Assembly: GCF_020085105.1 (NCBI RefSeq)
Contig: NC_058055.1
Span: 16,067,822-16,131,821 of the forward strand
DNA: 64,000 nucleotides
Origin: Siniperca chuatsi
Taxonomy: Eukaryota; Chordata; Actinopteri; Centrarchiformes; Sinipercidae
Direction of reading: 5' to 3'
Within the stretch, counting starts at the first letter, position 1. Each line of letters starts with the position of its first letter. Both the position numbers and the translations under genes were made by a program. Under the pieces are notes generated by a model. That model was given only the letters and a program-made list of their open reading frames with translations, ran no database searches and was not told where the DNA came from. This document shows positions 23,927-35,011 of this stretch, piece by piece.

Positions 23927-26900
23927 CCCCTACAAAACAGTAAGTTGCAAACATGCTAACGTGATTATTATAGTGCGTGATTAACATTAAACGACAACTG
24001 TTTCACTTGGTTGTGGTTGTAGTTACAGGCAACTTAATTTACTTTAGCAGCTGTGGTGTTACAGCTCAGGGTTATTTGTAAAAAACGGTGGCTCGTCCAT
24101 TGCAGCTCCTGCTGCTAATTAACGAAATGCTAACGTTACGCTAACCTCGCTTATATATCAGCTAAGTTAGTTAACGTTTACAAAACTGGAGTCCGTTTTG
24201 TTTATGCAGTGCTTCAAAACTTCACCTTTTCATACTTGCCATATATCTAACAACTACTTAATTTTACCAGAAACACCCCAGTTTTTTCTTTCGATTTTTG
24301 CCTAATCAATGACACACTGTCAAGGGAGAGTTAATACAACTTTAATAGTTAAGTTAACGTTAGTTGTTTAAACTGCGGTTAATTTGGTAGATTTCGCGTA
24401 GGTTTTAGGCGTTTCTTTGTTTCTCTTTGTGGTGCAGGGCGTATTGCACTATGAAAAGTGTCCTTATCCTTATGTTTGTAGAAAGTCACCTGTCTCATAA
24501 ACAAATAGCTGTCCGTTAAAACTATCTTATAAATATAGCTGCTCTTGCCACTGGGAAATGGAAAAGGAATTAGCTCTTTGCAAATTGCTGACATACAGTA
24601 TTTGGCATGTATAGTGCTTTGATACGAATTGTGTTGTCTATTTCTAAGATAAACTTACTTATTTCTAAGAAAAACGTACCTGTACTACATATATGATGTT
24701 GTGCATGTATAGCTATATGCCATTTCTCATACATATGCAACTAAGAATATTCTTTACTGTTAACCTGTTTATATATTTATGAACCTTACTTAACATATTT
24801 ATGATCCTTACCGTTAACCTGCTTATGTTTTTGGCATTGTGTTTATTTGGATTGGCACCTTATTCATAGTTGATATTTGCACTATATTTGTACTGCTGCA
24901 CAACAATTTCAAAATCTTTATCTAGATAGTTGTCGTCAAAATGAGGTATTTAAAAACTCCACTTCAGGGTTTGCTGTTCATTCAAATGTCAGATGCAAAG
25001 CCTTTGCATTTGTCCCAGTGAATTATTACTTGTGAAAGATTTACATGTGAAATGCATGTACAGACTACTTTTATAGGACAGGGTTTAAGAAGCCTTGCTT
25101 CCTGATTGTCCACAGATACGGGCTGATCTTGTCACAGAAGAAAGGAGCGTCAAAGACAGCACTCCTGCAGAAACCCTCAGTATTTGGGAATGACTCAGAT
25201 GATGAGGTAGGTAAACATTTAGATTTGTTATAAACAGGGCAATGCAATTTGTCTCGTCATTCACCAATTACTGCTTGTACATGTGATTCATTATTTTCTC
25301 TGTTATGGACATTTAATAGATTTCTGTAAAAGAAATAAAAAAAACCTTACCCTGGTTGGCATTTTAGCAGACGTCTCCAAATATACTGAATGTGTTTTGT
25401 TATGTTATGTTCCTCAGACCTCAGTTGGGGAGAGTCTGCAGAGAGAAGCTGTCAAAAAGAAGATGATGAAACAGGTGAGAGGAAGAACTAAAAAACTTTG
25501 TGACTTGAGTCCACTTAATGCTATAAACGTAACTTTTTTTACACTGTCATTCCTCTGTGATTTACAAATCTCTGATCTTTGTCTGTCTTTCTCTCTCTTT
25601 CTAAAGACACGTTTGGAGATGCAGAAGGCCCTGGAAGAGGACAGTACTGTATATGATTACGATGCTGTGTACGATGACATTCAAAACCAGAGACTCGAGA
25701 GCAACAAAAAAATTCTGCGAGGCGCTGACAAAAGGGTAATCTCACTTATGTTGAACACTTGTATACCTCCATTTGTCAACACTTGGACTTGACCTAATGG
25801 TTAGAAAGACCGTCAATGAGGACGCTGCATGAGCCAGCATGCACTCTGCTAAAATATGTTGGAGCAAGACACAGATTCCCTGTGCTGTGGTGCTGCTTTT
25901 TTGCCAATATTGTGTTCTGACATCCGGCTGGTGAAGAAAAAGCGTGAGTTAGTGTGAGCTAGAACATCCTCATGAACATTAACTTAATTCATTTTTTTGT
26001 CTGTGTCTCTTTATTACAGCCAAAGTATATCCACCAGTTAATGAGAGCAGTGGAGGACAGAAAGAAAGAACAGGAAAGAAGGGAAGAGAGGAAGATCCAG
26101 AAGGAAAGAGAGGCAGAGGGAGAGCAGTTTGCAGATAAAGACGCGTACGTCACCTCTGCCTACAAGCAAAAACTGCAGGAGCAGAAGGAGGAGCTGGAGA
26201 GAGAGAAGAGAGAGGCAGTGATGGAAGGTTAGACCGATACTTTACAACTATTTTTAGGCTGCAGGCAGAACAAATTTAGTTGTAAGTGATATGGTGAGAC
26301 TTTAAACTCCAGACATTTGAATGTATCTTAAATTGGAATTCCCCAAAGCAACTTTTCGTAATCCATAAGCAATCTGGATATTGTAAAAAATTGAAAAAAG
26401 CCTAATGGTCTTTCAGATATTTTATTAAAAGCAGAAAAACTTTATTGTGCCAGTGCGCTTTGGAGAAGCATCTCCTTCCTTAAGACACACAAGGGTGAAT
26501 TGAGATAGATAGACTTAAAATGTGGAAAATAGGCCACTTTATGTGAAACAATGTAAATGATTTGTTTGAATTATTTTTGTTTTGCTTAGCTGCTTTGGAT
26601 GTGAAGAAACAAAAAGACCTGAGCGGCTTCTACCGGCACCTGCTGAATCAGACTGTAGGAGAGGAGGCGATACCAGATCGCTCAGCAAACAAGTCAGTCA
26701 TAGCTCCACAGTACTTGCTCGTCCATAAACACGAGCACACACATATTTTTAAAAACTATTCGGAGCCTTTAATTGTATCTCTCTGTTCCTGCTTCCACAG
26801 AACTCAAACCTCAAAGGTTTCAAAAGACACAGAGAGGACTTCACCTGTTCCCTCATCTACATCCCATGATAATATCCCAAGTTCATGCAGCGACAGTGAG

Positions 26901-27611
26901 GAGGGGCATGAGCAGAAGTCTGGGTTTAGCAAGCCTGCGGCAGGCTCTGCCCACTCGAAGCGCCAATACAGACAGAGGTCGCCTTCATCAGGGAGCGGAG
27001 AGGAGAAGGAGAGAGAGAGGGAGAGAGACAGACATAAGAAGAGCCACAGAGATCAAGACAGAGACAGAGGGACAGAGACAGACCGAAACAGGGGAAGGGA
27101 AAGGGATGACAGACATGGAGGAAGAAGGGATGACAGGGATAGAAGGAAAGACAGGGACAGGGACAGAGGCCGAGGCAGAGAAGATGACAGAAGCAGAGGC
27201 AAGGGGGATACAGAGAGGGAAGACAGGCACGGGAAGAGGGAGAGGAGCCCAAAAGAAAGAGAGAGGGATAAGAATGGGGAAAGAGAGAAGAGGAGGAACC
27301 CAGATGAAGACAAGCGGAAGGACAAAGATCTGGAAGAAGAGAAGGAGAGGAGGAAGGAACCAGAGAAGGAGAAGGCAGTGAAGAGGGAAGAGAAAGATCC
27401 AGAAAAGAAGGAAGCAGTCGGAGAACACAGAAAGGAAAAAGAAGATGAACAGAGACAGGAAGGCGAGGAGAAAGAGGAAATGGAGGAAAAGGCAAACAAG
27501 TTTGCAAAACGCAGCACAGATCAGACTGTGAGTTCGGCAAGAGATAGGTACATGGCCAGACAGATGGCACGCTCGGCCTGTAAGACCTATATAGAGAAGG
27601 AGGAGGACTGA
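23920..27611 (+). CDS. nsrp1: Nuclear speckle splicing regulatory protein 1 (CCDC55)
   Basis: RNA-binding regulator of alternative splice-site choice, located in nuclear speckles. Coding exons: 23920-23939, 25116-25206, 25418-25474, 25607-25735, 26020-26227, 26590-26692, 26801-27611. Together 1419 nt, 472 aa, phases consistent. The start MAAPTKQYGLIL, the block LQKPSVFGNDSDDE (about 24-37), the coiled-coil segment PKYIHQLMRAVEDRKKEQ (from about 100), the block KQKDLSGFYRHLLNQTVGEE (about 175-195) and the C-terminus YMARQMARSACKTYIEKEED all match vertebrate NSRP1. Residues about 250-440 are an Arg/Asp/Glu/Lys-rich low-complexity region, longer in RD/RE dipeptides than in mammals, which generates long antisense Leu/Ser-rich ORFs that are not genes. 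The start is fixed by the YY1 element and the split Gln codon at the first intron. Confidence 0.96.
23940..25115. other. nsrp1 intron 1
   Basis: AT-rich intron of about 1.2 kb between the 20-nt first coding exon and exon 2. No repeat, exon or RNA gene recognised. Confidence 0.6.
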
Positions 27612-27683
27612 GAGCTGTCCAGCACACGACACAAACATCCCTAAATTGCACACAACCTTTATCTTAATTTTGAGGACATGGCT

Positions 27684-28221
27684 AATGTTTTTCTTTTTTG
27701 TCAACAAATCCCATGAAAATACTAAAACCAATAATGAGTCTTCTGTCAATACTTTCTGACCTCCTACCCTGTTACCCAAGCCCATTGGGCTAAATCTTTA
27801 AAAACTGGTCACAAATACAAAGTTTCATTTGATTTTCTTTGTCATTTCCTTAAACAGCTGCGCACTGTAGTTTTTAGCAAATGTTCTTCAAACAGGAATA
27901 AATAGTACATTTGTTGGGGCCAATTTTCAGCCGCGGATTAATATACATTTGGTACACTAGTGAGTATTTACTGCACTAGAACCGTGTATTTGGAATTGAC
28001 TCAGAATAAACTACAGTGCCCATGTTCATTCTAATGAACGAACATGTCACCCAGTGCAGTTGTGAGGCTCGGTGATGTTTTTTTTATAGTTTTTGGACAA
28101 TAGAGGTCTGTGGAACAGAAAAATAAGCTACATCAGGCTGTGGCTACACAGACAATACTTGATAATCGGATCAATTCATTGTTTTAGTATTTTCATGGGA
28201 TTTGTTGACAAGAAAAATATT
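27684..28221. mobile_element. Miniature inverted-repeat element inside the nsrp1 3' UTR
   Basis: The left end (27698-27732) and right end (28172-28212) are inverted copies of each other, sharing the phrase TCAACAAATCCCATGAAAAT and the following ACTAAAAC. No coding capacity, about 540 bp. Related internal fragments occur in rab34 introns at about 41475-41645 and 46862-47040. It contributes AATAAA hexamers at 27897-27902 and 28005-28010 to the nsrp1 3' region. Confidence 0.8.
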
Positions 28222-28579
28222 GAATATTGCCTGCCATATCCTGTAACTGCAAACTCCACCACACACTGCAGTGGACAGACTTGAACAGCAGAGCGTGCTC
28301 ATGGTCTTTAGTGACATAAGAGAAAGACCTGGACAATACATTCATTTTTTTGTTTTTATTTGAATAGGTGGATTTTTGATTTATTATTGTGAAAGAAGAA
28401 TGCTGACTTGTAAATATGAGTTTTGACAGAGAGCTTCTTGTAACACCACATACAGGAATGAGTGTAATATAGGAAATTTTATCTTATTGCTTAATTTGGA
28501 ATATGAATGAGCCAGTGATGTTGTGTTTGATCAATTTTGTTGAGGTTTTGTATCTTTCTGGTGTAGTCAGTGATGAGTT

Positions 28580-28585
28580 AATAAA
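28580..28585 (+). terminator. Candidate nsrp1 polyadenylation signal
   Basis: AATAAA followed by a GT-rich stretch (28597-28628). If used, the 3' UTR is about 1 kb and contains the whole inverted-repeat element. The earlier hexamers at 27897 and 28005 are alternatives. Confidence 0.5.
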
Positions 28586-28938
28586 ATCATTTCTGGTCCA
28601 CAGTTTCTTCTGTTGCTTCCTGTTTGTTCTACAGTCATTAGCAATTTGATGTGTACAAGAATTAAGATTTCAGCTCATGATTCAGAAGGTAACAACGTTT
28701 ATTCCACAAGGATTATTTGATCACAGAAACGTGTTGACGAAAGAATAACGGGCAAATACAGAACTTATCTGTAAAGTTAGAGCCTGGTATTGGTTTCAGA
28801 GTATAAACACACTGTGACAGGGATCAACATGGCTGCTTCCTCATGACTATTCATGCATTTAAGTCTTTATGTATAAATGTTACAACAGCATACATTCAAT
28901 TGAGTTTGAGTTCAATTGAGCAAACTCGTCACTTGGAT

Positions 28939-29952
28939 CCAGTGGTGGAATGTAAGTAAGTATAATTACTCAGTGTTCTTAAAGTACAAATTTTGTACTT
29001 TGCTTGAGTTTTATCATCTCATGCCACTTTCTACTTGTACTCCACAACAATTCAGAGGCAAATTTGGTACTTTTTACTCCACTACAATTATTTGACTTAG
29101 TACTAGTTACTTTACAAATTAAGAAAATGTGAAATATATGAAAATGTTTAAGTACAGGTGAAATGGGACGGTGTGGTCTCTCATTCGTCCAGGAGTGTTC
29201 CATCATAGAAAAGGTTTCAGTCGTAGTCATCTGGACACTGTTTTCAGAATCAAGATGTCTCGGCTCCCATCTGGAAGTCATTCTCAATTGTGAAAATGGT
29301 CTGGGAACTCAGATATTTAAGTTACTCTGTGTTGCTTAGGCCCTAGGGAGGAGTCTTCCTGAGTGTCTGCTGTTTACCCTGCCTAGTTTCACCTGAAACT
29401 GACCTTCTTTTGTTTCCATGATGGCTCAGTAATCAGGCCTATTGTTTTCTGGCTGCACCTCCCTCATCACTGTTAAGTACCTGATTAGCATATGATTGGC
29501 TTGACCATGGTGTTAATACACTGTGGTAAATGGTTGGCAAGTTGAATCTCAGACCACCATTTCTGTTTAAAGAGGGGTTTGCTTTTTTCACAAAAATGGC
29601 TTCTTTGACTCCTCTTTCAAACCAACTCTTCTCTCTACTTAGAATCTTCACCTCACTTTCTTCAAATGTGTGGTTTGTAGCTTTTAGATGCAAATGCACG
29701 GTGCTCTGCAATCCCGAGTTGGTGAAATGATTAGTCAATTAATCGATTGAAAGAAAATGAATGGAAACTATTTTGATAATCATTTTGATAAACATTTCAT
29801 GGCTTCAGCTTCTCAAATGTAAGGATTTGTTGCTTTTCTATTTTAATCATTTTAATTTATTTGTAATAATTTTGAGGTTTGGACTGTTGGACTGATTGTA
29901 CTTAAATATTTTTACTGAAGCAGGTCTTTTACTTGTACTTCCTCCACCACTG
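28939..29952. repeat. Composite nested repeat with CAGTGGTGG / CCACCACTG ends
   Basis: The outer element starts CCAGTGGTGGAATG (28939) and ends CCACCACTGCC (to 29955). Its body has the characteristic GTACTTTTTACTCCACTAC wording. A second, 5'-only copy lies at 39029-39180. Inside the outer element lie a Penelope-like fragment (29165-29738) and a stretch of the 45787-type repeat (29728-29900), so at least three insertions are nested. Confidence 0.7.
29165..29738 (-). mobile_element. Penelope-like retroelement 3' fragment (GIY-YIG endonuclease part)
   Basis: The minus strand encodes HLKATNHTFEESEVKILSRE, then SWFERGVKEAIFVKKANPSL and NRNGGLRFNLP. This is the C-terminal half of the GIY-YIG endonuclease domain of fish Penelope-like elements (consensus HLK-K-HSFED--V-IL-RE--WFERGVKEAI-V---PSLNRGGGLR). 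The reverse transcriptase is absent, so the fragment is 5'-truncated and not autonomous. The frame stays open over about 99 codons, suggesting a moderately young insertion. Confidence 0.8.
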
Positions 29953-29955
29953 CCT

Positions 29956-31366
29956 GTATCTGCATCATTATATCAATAAAACTGAATGTATGTTCGACCA
30001 AAGTCCAGTGATCCCAAACAACCTCAAAACATTTCTAAGTTGGTTTCATTTGTGTTTGTGCAGATCGCAGACCTCTGCTGCATATATTAACATCTGAGGT
30101 TAACATCCGAGGCGTGCACAGTGAGGTGGTAAAGCATGATGAAACAGGTTTTGTGCCAAGACAGGATTTTCATTTCATTCTTCACAGGATTCACCTTCGG
30201 GACCTGGCCACTTACTGGTCAAACACACATTGACAGGTGTCGCAGTTTTGGATTCCAGATGTGACTGTCCAGATGTGAGAAATGGTCGATTGTCGATATT
30301 AAACATTTTCTGCATGTGGAGGAGAGAGCCAATCACCAATCAATACTAACAGATTTTTGTGAACATACCAGAGAGAATATATTTGTATCATGGCATTTTT
30401 AAAATATCTATGAATGAATTTGAAATCTTTACATTTGAAATGTATCAATGATTTATTTACTGTCATTTATAAAAGAATACAAGTGGTTTATTAATGATTA
30501 GGCTACTGCCATCTGTTAGCACTATGTATAAATCATTCAAAATTGCAAATGGTCTGTAAATATTAATCTCATCATGGATTCATAAATTACAGGTGACTTA
30601 CTATAGATTTATGATGTATCACTGAATTATTTATTTGCCATTTATAAGTCCATAGAAATTGTTTGTTAACAATTAGTTCAACATCAACTAGAGGGTTATA
30701 AATGACTGTTCATGATCATTATTATAAGTGTTAACATACATCCTACACCCCCCAACAAAAAGTGTCTGTATTTCTGCTGTATTTCTTCAGGTGTCTTCAC
30801 TCCACCTCTGCATATGTGCAGGGAAAGATCAATTACTCTCCCTTCTCCAAACTGTGGAACTCGATCAGTTCTCTCGAGTTGCTGAACTCACTGACTTTTA
30901 GAGGTTGCTCATCCTGGAAGAGCGAAGACAGAAGCTGCCCCTTGAGTGCCTGTAAAGATTATAAATGGGACATTTTCTTTAATTTATGTAAAATATTAGA
31001 ATAATATTGCTATATTGAGACTCCTCCCATGTTTCTTTTCTGAAATTGTTTTTCAATAGAAATTATTTTAGTTTACCTCAATGGCACCTGTTTAGAGTGA
31101 AGGATGAGGAATATCAGATTACATACTTGATAATTTTTATAATATCATAAATACACAACAAGTCTGTTGAGACTGACTGACCACTGCTCAGTGTGGCATG
31201 GACAGCGATGTAGAGCTGATAGTCAGCCAACCAGCCATGCTACTTTCAGGCTCTGTGTCTCCACTGGAAAGACAGGGAGTCTGGTGGAACTAGCTGCTCT
31301 ATAAGACGCTCACCACTGTGTCTGCCATGCTGTTTATCGCCGTTATCGTTGGCCCTAAATATCTTG
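29956..31366. other. Repeat-poor spacer
   Basis: No gene recognised. A weak exon-like frame on the minus strand (about 30837-30955) is discussed under rejected items. Confidence 0.5.
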
Positions 31367-31746
31367 TTAAAGATGTAGTGTGTTGGATTTAGTGGCATCT
31401 AGCAGTGAAATTGCAGATTGCAACAATTTGAATACCGGTCACATCACCCTCCCCTTCCAAGCGTGTAGGAGAAACTATGGTTGCCGCTAAAAACACAAAA
31501 GGCCCTCTCTAGAGCCAGTGTTTGGTTTGTCCATTCTGGGCTACTGTAGAAGCATGGCGGTGCAACATGGTGGCCTCCGTGGAAGGGGACCCACTTCCTA
31601 TGTAGATAAAAATGGCTTATTCTAAGGTAATGAAGACTCAACGATTTTTATATATCAGATGATTATACACTAATGAAAACACTTTGCAGTATTATATTCC
31701 ATTTCTGCCAATAGCTTCTCCTAAATGTTACACACTGGACCTTTAA
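31367..31746. mobile_element. TTAA-flanked MITE, copy 1 (piggyBac-type)
   Basis: About 380 bp bounded by TTAA on both sides, with terminal inverted repeats: left TTAAAGATGTAGTGTGTTGG, right (reverse complement) TTAAAGGTCCAGTGTGTAAC. Closely similar over its whole length to 63135-63502. TTAA target duplication points to mobilisation by a piggyBac-type transposase. It has no coding capacity of its own. Confidence 0.85.
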
Positions 31747-33144
31747 GCTCAGAATATAAGACAGTTATCAGTGGGCCCACGTGTCTTAGCTACTGCAGAG
31801 AAATAAATCGTGCAATGTTGTTTTTACGCCAGCGCTTATCAGGCTTGCTAATGCTAATATTGCTAGGAGCTCTGTATGAAAGGCACAAACTGGGACAACA
31901 TTTAGCCAGTTTTCTGCTTTTTATGCTACTTTATATACCTGTGGGGGTCAACATATGTAATAGACCTCAGAGTCTTGCCTATTTCGTCACGGTTAGGTTA
32001 GAGAGGAGAGAGAACTGGGCTGAACTGAACTTTCAAATCCAAGCAAACACTTATAAGCTACTTTTGGGAAGAAAAAGCAGTTTTTACACACAATGTGTGT
32101 GTTGTTGGAAGAATCACCTGTAGAGTTGTCAGAAGGGTCGTTGTTTCCGGAAGTCTTTCTCCCCATTCTGCATTCCCATTTAAGTTTTTTTTTTGTTTTT
32201 TTAAACATCATGAATGTTACTTCATAGAAACACGAGCCTGTTCCGGGTGAAGTAACGATCCTATAGGTTTGTGTTATCACCACCTTTTATCATTTTAACT
32301 TTGTTTATGAGAAATCAAGTTTTGTCTGTCATTTTGGCATGGCGTACATTTCTAAATACTACAATACCCATGAGCCATGGCCGCCGTTGCCTGGGAGAAG
32401 AGACCAGTCAGAAGCACGAATAAGAGCCTTTTCGAATTCAAAACACTTTTGTCACCATAGTTGCGTAATTCAATCAGAATTGACACCAAATTTAAAAGTG
32501 AACTGATTTAAGCTGCAGATTGTTTTCAGTTTTCTCAACACCATAATCTTTAGCTTCCACCATACGTTAGTGGCGCCTGTAACAGGATGTCCTGTTCAAG
32601 ACAGGATGTCAAGATCAGACAGTAAATCAGGACCCACCTTAAGTACCTTATCATGTCAGATGTTTTTGTGCTTTAGCAGTACACAATCCCACAGGAAGTT
32701 ACAATTCATCAAACTACCACAAACCAATTGACACACAGTACACCTGGGGCTTTCTGGAGGCCCCTGGGGGTCCGTTACTCACTTTGGGTGTATGATTAGT
32801 ATTACATAACCCACACCTGCATGTGCATTCCCCAAACCAGACAACCTTATCATCTGTCTTCATTGCAATTCTGTCACTTCTGCTCAGTAATCAGCTGACT
32901 TATCTAGCTCACAGATGTCATCAATCACTTGCTTGGAAGAACAAGAAATGCTGTGTAAAGTACAAACCTGCTTGACTTCCTGTCACAGCGAAGGCATGAT
33001 GGTCTTCCAGACCAAAACTTATTCTCCCGAAACAGATGCATTTCACAAGTTTATAGAGGATGATGATTATTTTTAAAAACAATCTCCATGTCTTAAGTAA
33101 CATTTATTCTTCTTTTCCCTCCATAAATGCTACATCCCATCAGG
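31747..33144. other. Spacer between MITE and calpain fragment
   Basis: No gene or named repeat recognised. A GC-rich palindromic stretch (GGAGGCCCCTGGGGGTCC, 32756-32773) is visible. Confidence 0.45.
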
Positions 33145-33735
33145 TCAGATGAGCTTTTGGACAGTGTGTGTGAAGTCCTTGAAGGCTTCAGGTGGGTTGC
33201 CAGTGATCATCTCCATAAGATCCACAAACCCTGAAGCACAAAATAAACAGGCACCTCCGAACGTGCTGATTTTGTGGTTTTGTCAAGAAACCACAAACAG
33301 GTATTTATGAATTTGTGACAGTTTTTCATGTTCATGTTTTTATGTTGTTGACTTTGCCAAGTAATTTATAAATTTTTTTTTTTTAACACTCTTGCCTAAA
33401 AGAGAGAGAGGACTTGGATCAAGGAATAAACATTTTAGTGGTGATCTGGAATATTTATATGATTGTTATTTTAGCCCCAACAATGAACACAAACAGACTT
33501 GATTCCAAATCCTTATGGTAAAAATTAATTCCACTGATCTTCTAGGTGTTTTTAAACAGGTACAATAATTTTAGTATGCAGTGTGCATAAATTATCACAT
33601 ACTTGGCATGTTTTTCTCCAACAGGGGAGCCCAGAACTCCTTTCCAAATCTGGAGAAAACTGACACAGGTCCTTTATTGTGTGTTGGCAACAAGTCATCG
33701 ATGTCAACATCAACCCATTTTCCAAATCTCCACAA
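33145..33735 (-). pseudogene. Truncated calpain-like gene fragment, two exons
   Basis: Exon 33603-33735 encodes LWRFGKWVDVDIDDLLPTHN and KEFWAPLLEKNMP. This matches the calpain protease core segment (WRFGEWVDVVIDDLLPT…G…EFWSALLEKAYAK) between the catalytic Cys and His regions. A GTATGT donor joins it in phase to 33145-33230, which encodes FVDLMEMITGNPPEAFKDFT, like calpain (…ALSGGSTTEAFEDFTGG), and then stops at TGA about ten residues later. The catalytic Cys exon (GDCWFLAA type) is not seen upstream, and the His/Asn region and Ca2+-binding domains are missing downstream. I therefore call it a relic, although intact splice sites and an open frame leave room for a short expressed transcript. 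Confidence 0.7.
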
Positions 33736-34025
33736 CTTCAAAGGAGAAAGAGGCAATTAGTACACAATTATTTCTATCTGAAAACACATTTGTGGTTTTG
33801 TCAAGAAACATGAACATTTTTGTTTCTCATCTCTGCCGGTGATGTTATGTTCTTGCCTCTGCTCACTAGTGTGTCAGAGTTTTTAACAAATTTGCCTAAA
33901 AGACAGAGGACATGAGCGAAGGAATAATTGTGGTCATGATCTGGATCTGAAATTTTTTGATGATTACTGTTTTAGTCACAACAATGAAACAGACTTGATT
34001 CAAAATCCTAATGGTAAAAATAAGG
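33264..34025. repeat. Diverged local duplication around the calpain fragment
   Basis: Segments 33264-33525 and 33785-34025 share blocks in the same order: TTGTGGTTTTGTCAAGAAAC, CTTGCCTAAAAGAGAGAG / TTTGCCTAAAAGACAGAG, and CAGACTTGATTCCAAATCCT / CAGACTTGATTCAAAATCCT. The offset is about 500-520 bp, so a unit including intron sequence on either side of calpain exon 33603-33735 was tandemly duplicated. Confidence 0.75.
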
Positions 34026-34984
34026 TCACTTGGCTGAGGTTTTGGCTTTGTCTTATTGTAGTGTTAGCAATGTAGCAAAAACTATATGCATCGAGTTGGT
34101 AATGCAGAAAATGCATAGGCATGCTTGTGTTTTTATACTTGGTCCGGTTTTACACTGCTGGTATTGCAGCTAATAGAGCACAAATTAGAAAATGTATTAG
34201 TCTATTGGTATTTATCACAGAGACTCTTCAATCAATACAATTAATTTCACTTTGATTTGGCCAAAAAGTGATTTCCACATAGGCTATCCTTCATTACGGG
34301 ACAGTGTCAGACTTAAATTCACTTCTTGAGTATCAGGTTTAAGAGCACTAATATGCAGCTGTCAGATAGAAATAAACTCTTGCCATATTTGCAGCAACAG
34401 TGTTGCTTTGTGTGTGCACGCAACACACACTTAATAGCTCTCCATCATAATGACCGGTTCCACTTAACTGAAATCAGTCCAGTTTGTGCAGACTCAAAAC
34501 ACCCCATCATAGTCTGAAGAAAACCTGGGTTAACAAAGGTCGATAACCAATGTCATGACACACATTATCTCAGCAGTTGGCTGGCCATGCATTTGTCATT
34601 CATGTTAGTTTCTTTTACAGCCAGTTAACACAAAGAAAGCCTGGCTATGTCGATCATGCTTCGTAGTACACCCCTCAGGTATTTCCATCTTATTGACTTC
34701 AGTCATATGTCCCTCTAGTGATGCACTTCCACATGTGCAGCCAACTTTAGGACTGTCTGCTCTCTAAACTTCATTAACAGAGACATGGTCATACCAGTCT
34801 CCCAACGTGAAGACACCATTTAAGAGGTTGCGTTAGCCTCAATTCAAAATCTGTGAATTTGATGATAGGCATTGTGGCGAGAAGGTGTAAAATACACCCT
34901 GTTGCAGTGATGTTGATATGTTTTAAATGTAGTGAAAACCCGGGACCCACAGTGGAGGTTCAACAAGAAGTTTCACCATTAGTT
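33736..34984. other. Spacer downstream of the snoRNA host gene
   Basis: Apart from the local duplication ending near 34025, no exon, repeat or RNA gene is recognised. Upstream calpain exons were searched for on the minus strand and not seen. Confidence 0.45.
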
Positions 34985-35005
34985 TCATTTAGTTTAGTTT
35001 GACAC

Positions 35006-35011
35006 TTTATT
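35006..35011 (-). terminator. Polyadenylation signal of the snoRNA host gene
   Basis: AATAAA on the minus strand, about 90 nt into the last exon. Confidence 0.65.

Noticed and set aside
26926-27785. Large Ser/Leu/Pro-rich ORFs antisense to nsrp1
   Set aside because: They mirror the Arg/Glu/Asp-rich repetitive coding of the last nsrp1 exon; such antisense frames arise automatically from GA-rich codons.
30837-30955. Possible minus-strand last exon (acceptor TTTACAG, then 38 open codons and a stop)
   Set aside because: No family similarity recognised, no partner exon nearby, and the opposite strand is equally open; not enough support.
31444-31641. Minus-strand ORF also present at 63212-63436
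   Set aside because: Both fall inside the two copies of the same noncoding MITE; similarity between them is due to the element, not to a gene family.
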